This document shows positions 13,818 to 15,945 of a stretch of DNA of 15,945 nucleotides, one piece after another. Both the position numbers and the translations under genes were made by a program. Each line of letters starts with the position of its first letter. Within the stretch, counting starts at the first letter, position 1. The DNA is from JAKGBX01 sp965366835 (lineage in GTDB: Bacteria; Pseudomonadota; Alphaproteobacteria; Rhodobacterales; Rhodobacteraceae): the NCBI GenBank assembly GCA_965366835.1, contig CBDUGF010000088.1:1-15945 (forward strand). Direction: 5' to 3'. The notes beneath the pieces are model-generated. The model made no database searches and was not told the origin of the DNA. It saw nothing but the letters and a program-made list of their open reading frames with translations.

Positions 13818-14682
13818 CCTGCGCCGCCGCCGTCGCCGGTGCGCCATAGCCCTGGCGCAGCATATCCGACAGACCGCGCATCACCTCGTCGCGCTCGGTG
13901 ACGCCATACAAGTTGATCCGCTGCACCCCCAGATCGGGCAGCGCCCCGCCGGAGGAAATCGCTTCCAGATGCGGAGGGATGCTGTCCTCCATCAATGCGC
14001 CCACCGCCAGATCGGCGCTGATCAGCGCCTCGACCGCGCGGTCCTCGTCGGAATCCACCGCCATTTCCCAGGCGATCCCTGCGCTGTCGAGCCTGCGGAT
14101 CACGCTCGGGCGGAAGATGCAGAACTTGCAGAAGGCCAGCCGCAGCGGCCGCTTGCGCCATTCCTGCCCGCCCGGCGCCCCGACCCAGCGCAGCGGCATC
14201 TCGGTCAGCGTCTCGCCGCCCTGCCCGACGCCTTCCTCGGTGGTCAGGATCAGGTCGGCCGCGCCCCGGCCCAGTATCTCGAGCAGGTTGACCGTGCTCG
14301 ATGAGATCAGCCGCACCTTGACCCGCGGAAACGCCGCATTGAACGCCTTCAGCACTCTCGGGATGACCGGATAAACCACGTCATGCGGTACCCCCAAGGC
14401 GATCTCGCCCTCGTAAAGATCCTCGGTCAGCCGCCCCACAGCTTCATCGTTCAACACCACCATGCGCCGCGCATAGGTCAGAAGCTGGTCGCCACTCGAG
14501 GTCAGCGCGATCCCGCGCCCGCTGCGGTCCAGCAGGTTGGCTCCGAGCAATTCCTCAAGCCGTTTGAGCTGCATCGACACCGCCGATTGCGTGAGGTTCA
14601 GCATCCCCGCCGCGCGGGTGACGCCGCCATGTTCCGCCACCGCCACAAAAGATCGCAATGTCGTCAGATCTAGGTTCCGCAT
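13804..14682 (-). CDS. LysR-family transcriptional regulator
   Basis: This 292-residue regulator has a winged helix-turn-helix at residues 5-64 (LTTLRSFVAVAEHGGVTRAAGMLNLTQSAVSMQLKRLEELLGANLLDR). A linker helix follows, then an effector-binding domain from about 92 (EGEIALGVPHDVVYPVIPRVLKAFNAAFP). The effector domain contains three cysteine-or-phenylalanine-rich positions (FCKFCIF), which might sense redox state, though this is speculative. GAGG lies 7-8 nt before the ATG at 14682. Its stop codon overlaps the end of the convergent quinone oxidoreductase gene by 14 bp. It is divergent from the DUF1127 gene, and LysR regulators often control a divergent neighbour. The likely targets are therefore the DUF1127 gene or the oxidoreductase, but this cannot be decided here. 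Confidence 0.92.
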   Translation of the reverse strand: MRNLDLTTLRSFVAVAEHGGVTRAAGMLNLTQSAVSMQLKRLEELLGANLLDRSGRGIALTSSGDQLLTYARRMVVLNDEAVGRLTEDLYEGEIALGVPHDVVYPVIPRVLKAFNAAFPRVKVRLISSSTVNLLEILGRGAADLILTTEEGVGQGGETLTEMPLRWVGAPGGQEWRKRPLRLAFCKFCIFRPSVIRRLDSAGIAWEMAVDSDEDRAVEALISADLAVGALMEDSIPPHLEAISSGGALPDLGVQRINLYGVTERDEVMRGLSDMLRQGYGAPATAAAQVRSA

Positions 14683-14708
14683 CTTTGCCTCGCGAATTCA
14701 GGACCATC

Positions 14709-14737
14709 ATCACAGTTCACGATGGTTTCCATGTCAA
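14709..14737 (-). promoter_or_regulatory. Predicted promoter of lysR with a palindrome over the -35 region
   Basis: On the minus strand a perfect TTGACA (14737-14732) is followed after 17 bp by TGTGAT (14714-14709), giving a leader of about 20 nt. The palindrome ATGG-TTT-CCAT (14722-14732) lies just downstream of the -35 box, and CCATC/GATGG (14704-14725) surrounds the -10. Either could be an autoregulatory LysR site. Confidence 0.5.
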
Positions 14738-14745
14738 ACATTCAT

Positions 14746-14774
14746 TTTCAAAATATAACTCACCCCGATATACA
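14746..14774 (+). promoter_or_regulatory. Weak predicted promoter of the DUF1127 gene
   Basis: TTTCAA (14746-14751) and TATACA (14769-14774) are 17 bp apart and would start RNA near 14781, about 44 nt before the ATG at 14825. The -35 is poor, so an activator such as the divergent LysR protein could be needed. This is inference. Confidence 0.3.
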
Positions 14775-14824
14775 TCACAACATCAAATGTGAACGCGGCG
14801 ATATATCACGAAAAGGAAAACATC

Positions 14825-15043
14825 ATGTCAAGGACACAAACCCTCTCCCGCGACGCCCTTAGGCTCAGCCGCCCGGTCCTGCTTTCGGCCCGGCTTTCAG
14901 CCTTTGTCGCGCTGCGGCGCCAGCGTTCACAGCTCTCCCGGCTCGATACAGCCGCGCTCGACGACCTCGGCCTCAGCCGCCGTGACGCCGATAACGAGGC
15001 CCGGCGCCCGTTCTGGGACGTGCCCGACAGCTGGCGAATCTGA
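14825..15043 (+). CDS. DUF1127 (YjiS-like) small protein
   Basis: This 72-residue, Arg-rich protein has the DUF1127 core at about 27-62 (FVALRRQRSQLSRLDTAALDDLGLSRRDADNEARRPFW). The ATG at 14825 was chosen because AAGGAAAA lies 5-12 nt upstream. An ATG at 14789 would add twelve residues without a ribosome binding site. DUF1127 proteins are abundant in alphaproteobacteria. Some are RNA-binding proteins that affect RNA turnover and stress adaptation; one Rhodobacter sphaeroides example is CcaF1. No signal peptide or clear membrane helix is seen. It sits between a divergent LysR gene and bax1, and bax1 appears to have its own promoter. Confidence 0.85.
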   Translation: MSRTQTLSRDALRLSRPVLLSARLSAFVALRRQRSQLSRLDTAALDDLGLSRRDADNEARRPFWDVPDSWRI

Positions 15044-15048
15044 AGTCG

Positions 15049-15077
15049 TTCCGACAAACAGACCGTTTCCGTCGGAA
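15049..15077 (+). terminator. Possible hairpin after the DUF1127 gene
   Basis: TTCCGAC (15049-15055) and GTCGGAA (15071-15077) are perfect inverted repeats beginning 6 nt past the stop codon, with a 15-nt loop. There is no U-run, so this may be an mRNA-end hairpin or a weak terminator. Confidence 0.35.
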
Positions 15078-15092
15078 TCCGCGCGGTAGTCC

Positions 15093-15121
15093 TTGAAAAA
15101 GACACGCCCATGACCGATATT
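15093..15121 (+). promoter_or_regulatory. Predicted promoter of the bax1-type gene
   Basis: TTGAAA (15093-15098) and GATATT (15116-15121) are separated by 17 bp, matching 5 of 6 and 4 of 6 consensus positions. RNA would start near 15128, immediately before the hairpin at 15129-15158. Confidence 0.5.
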
Positions 15122-15128
15122 TTCACCA

Positions 15129-15158
15129 ACCCCCCGGCGCAATTGCGCGGTCGGGGGT
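15129..15158 (+). other. Hairpin at the predicted 5' end of the bax1 transcript
   Basis: ACCCCC (15129-15134) pairs with GGGGGT (15153-15158), enclosing the 12-bp palindrome GCGCAATTGCGC (15137-15148). No U-run follows. The gene's ribosome binding site (CGGAGGA near 15174-15180) remains outside the fold. Confidence 0.5.
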
Positions 15159-15184
15159 AGATGATTGCAAAATCGGAGGATTCG

Positions 15185-15945
15185 ATGGCAGAACTGAATA
15201 CGATCCGGAGAGCCGAAGGCACCCGCGCCTCCGCGATTGATGCCGGGCTTCGCGCCCACATGAACAAGGTCTACGGCACCATGTCCGTAGGCATGCTGAT
15301 TACCGCGCTGGCCGCCTGGGCCATCGCCGGGCTGGCGGTTACAACCGATCCGGCGACGGGCGTGATGCTGCGCAACGGTCAATACCTGTCGGATTTCGGC
15401 GCCCTGCTCTACACCTCGCCGCTGCGCTGGGTGGTGATGCTGGCACCGCTGGGCATGATCTTCGCCTTCGGGGCGGTGACCAACCGCATCTCGGCGGCCG
15501 GGGCACAGATATTCTTCTGGACCTTCGCCGCGCTGATCGGCCTGTCGCTCAGCTCGATCTTCCTGGTCTACACCTCGTTCTCGATCGTGCAGACCTTCCT
15601 GGTCACGGCAATCGCCTTCGCCGGCCTGTCGCTCTGGGGCTACACCACCAAGAAAGACATCTCCGGCTGGGGCAGCTTCCTGATCATGGGCGTGATCGGC
15701 CTTCTGGTGGCGATGATCATCAACTGGTTCCTGCAATCGCCGGCGATGATGTATGCCATCTCGATGATCGGCGTGCTGATCTTCGCGGGTCTCACCGCCT
15801 ATGACACCCAGAAGATCAAGACCACTTACATCGCGCATGCCCATCATGGCGATCAGGAATGGCTCGACAAATCGGCGATCCATGGCGCGCTGAACCTCTA
15901 TCTCGACTTCCTGAACATGTTCCAGTTCCTGCTGATGTTCATGGG
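15185..15945 (+). CDS. Bax inhibitor-1/YccA-family membrane protein (C-terminus cut by window edge)
   Basis: The open frame has 253 codons and no stop before the right edge. It starts at ATG 15185, 4-5 nt after the strong site CGGAGGA, and reads MAELNTIRRAEGTRASAIDAG. Seven hydrophobic segments follow, the first being YGTMSVGMLITALAAWAIAGLAV, as expected for the BI-1 family of integral membrane proteins. The conserved end reads GLTAYDTQKIK, then ALNLYLDFLNMFQFLLMFMG, where family members usually finish within a few residues, so the gene is almost complete here. Bacterial relatives include YccA, which modulates the FtsH protease, and YetJ, a pH-dependent calcium leak channel. The two Asp residues (YDT and LDF) correspond to the conserved pair in this family. 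Which role applies is not shown by the sequence. Confidence 0.9.
   Translation, partial: MAELNTIRRAEGTRASAIDAGLRAHMNKVYGTMSVGMLITALAAWAIAGLAVTTDPATGVMLRNGQYLSDFGALLYTSPLRWVVMLAPLGMIFAFGAVTNRISAAGAQIFFWTFAALIGLSLSSIFLVYTSFSIVQTFLVTAIAFAGLSLWGYTTKKDISGWGSFLIMGVIGLLVAMIINWFLQSPAMMYAISMIGVLIFAGLTAYDTQKIKTTYIAHAHHGDQEWLDKSAIHGALNLYLDFLNMFQFLLMFM

Noticed and set aside
14927..15883. A 318-codon minus-strand frame opposite the DUF1127 and bax1 genes
   Set aside because: Its composition is shadow-like, and the plus strand encodes a clear seven-helix BI-1 protein with a strong ribosome binding site.

Overview
The window looks like a chromosomal segment of a marine alphaproteobacterium of the Rhodobacteraceae/Roseobacteraceae. 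The signs are high GC, short GC-rich intergenic repeats, a TIGR00282-type YmdB phosphoesterase, a HisN-like phosphatase, a PraR/PhrR-like XRE regulator and a DUF1127 small protein. The genus cannot be fixed from sequence alone. I see no rRNA, tRNA, CRISPR array, transposase, phage gene or plasmid function. Most of the content is housekeeping or transport, and the less ordinary signals sit between genes.

Layout. (1) 1-3009, minus strand: a BMP-family ABC importer (binding protein, double-domain ATPase, permease cut by the window edge). A perfect 8-bp inverted repeat that resembles a RutR box lies just upstream. (2) 3157-4950, minus: an SLC13-type permease with two RCK_C domains, ended by a compact terminator. 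(3) 4951-5440: a gene-free stretch made of dispersed and tandem repeats. (4) 5441-6882, minus: the YmdB phosphodiesterase and an OsmC-family protein, with hairpins between them. (5) 6883-7166: a second repeat-rich gap that shares modules with the first. (6) 7167-9112, minus: mgtE and 5-formyltetrahydrofolate cyclo-ligase, overlapping by TTGA. (7) 9196-11020, minus: a secreted CAP-domain protein and an 8-oxoguanine-deaminase-type amidohydrolase. (8) 11111-11225: a 115-bp composite palindrome. (9) 11290-12543, minus: an XRE regulator followed by an inositol-monophosphatase-family phosphatase. (10) 12544-14682: a divergent promoter region, a zinc-free quinone oxidoreductase (+), and a LysR regulator (-) that overlaps it tail to tail by 14 bp. 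(11) 14825-15945, plus: a DUF1127 small protein and an almost complete Bax inhibitor-1/YccA membrane protein.

How the genes fit together. The importer and the amidohydrolase both suggest purine or nucleobase salvage, although they are 6.7 kb apart and not in one operon. MgtE and the cyclo-ligase are translationally coupled, and the second enzyme needs MgATP. The DUF1127 gene is divergent from lysR. The bax1 gene has its own predicted promoter, and a hairpin lies at the predicted 5' end of its transcript. No clearly new multi-gene system is visible. The best leads are the operator at 2988-3009 and the composite palindrome at 11111-11225.
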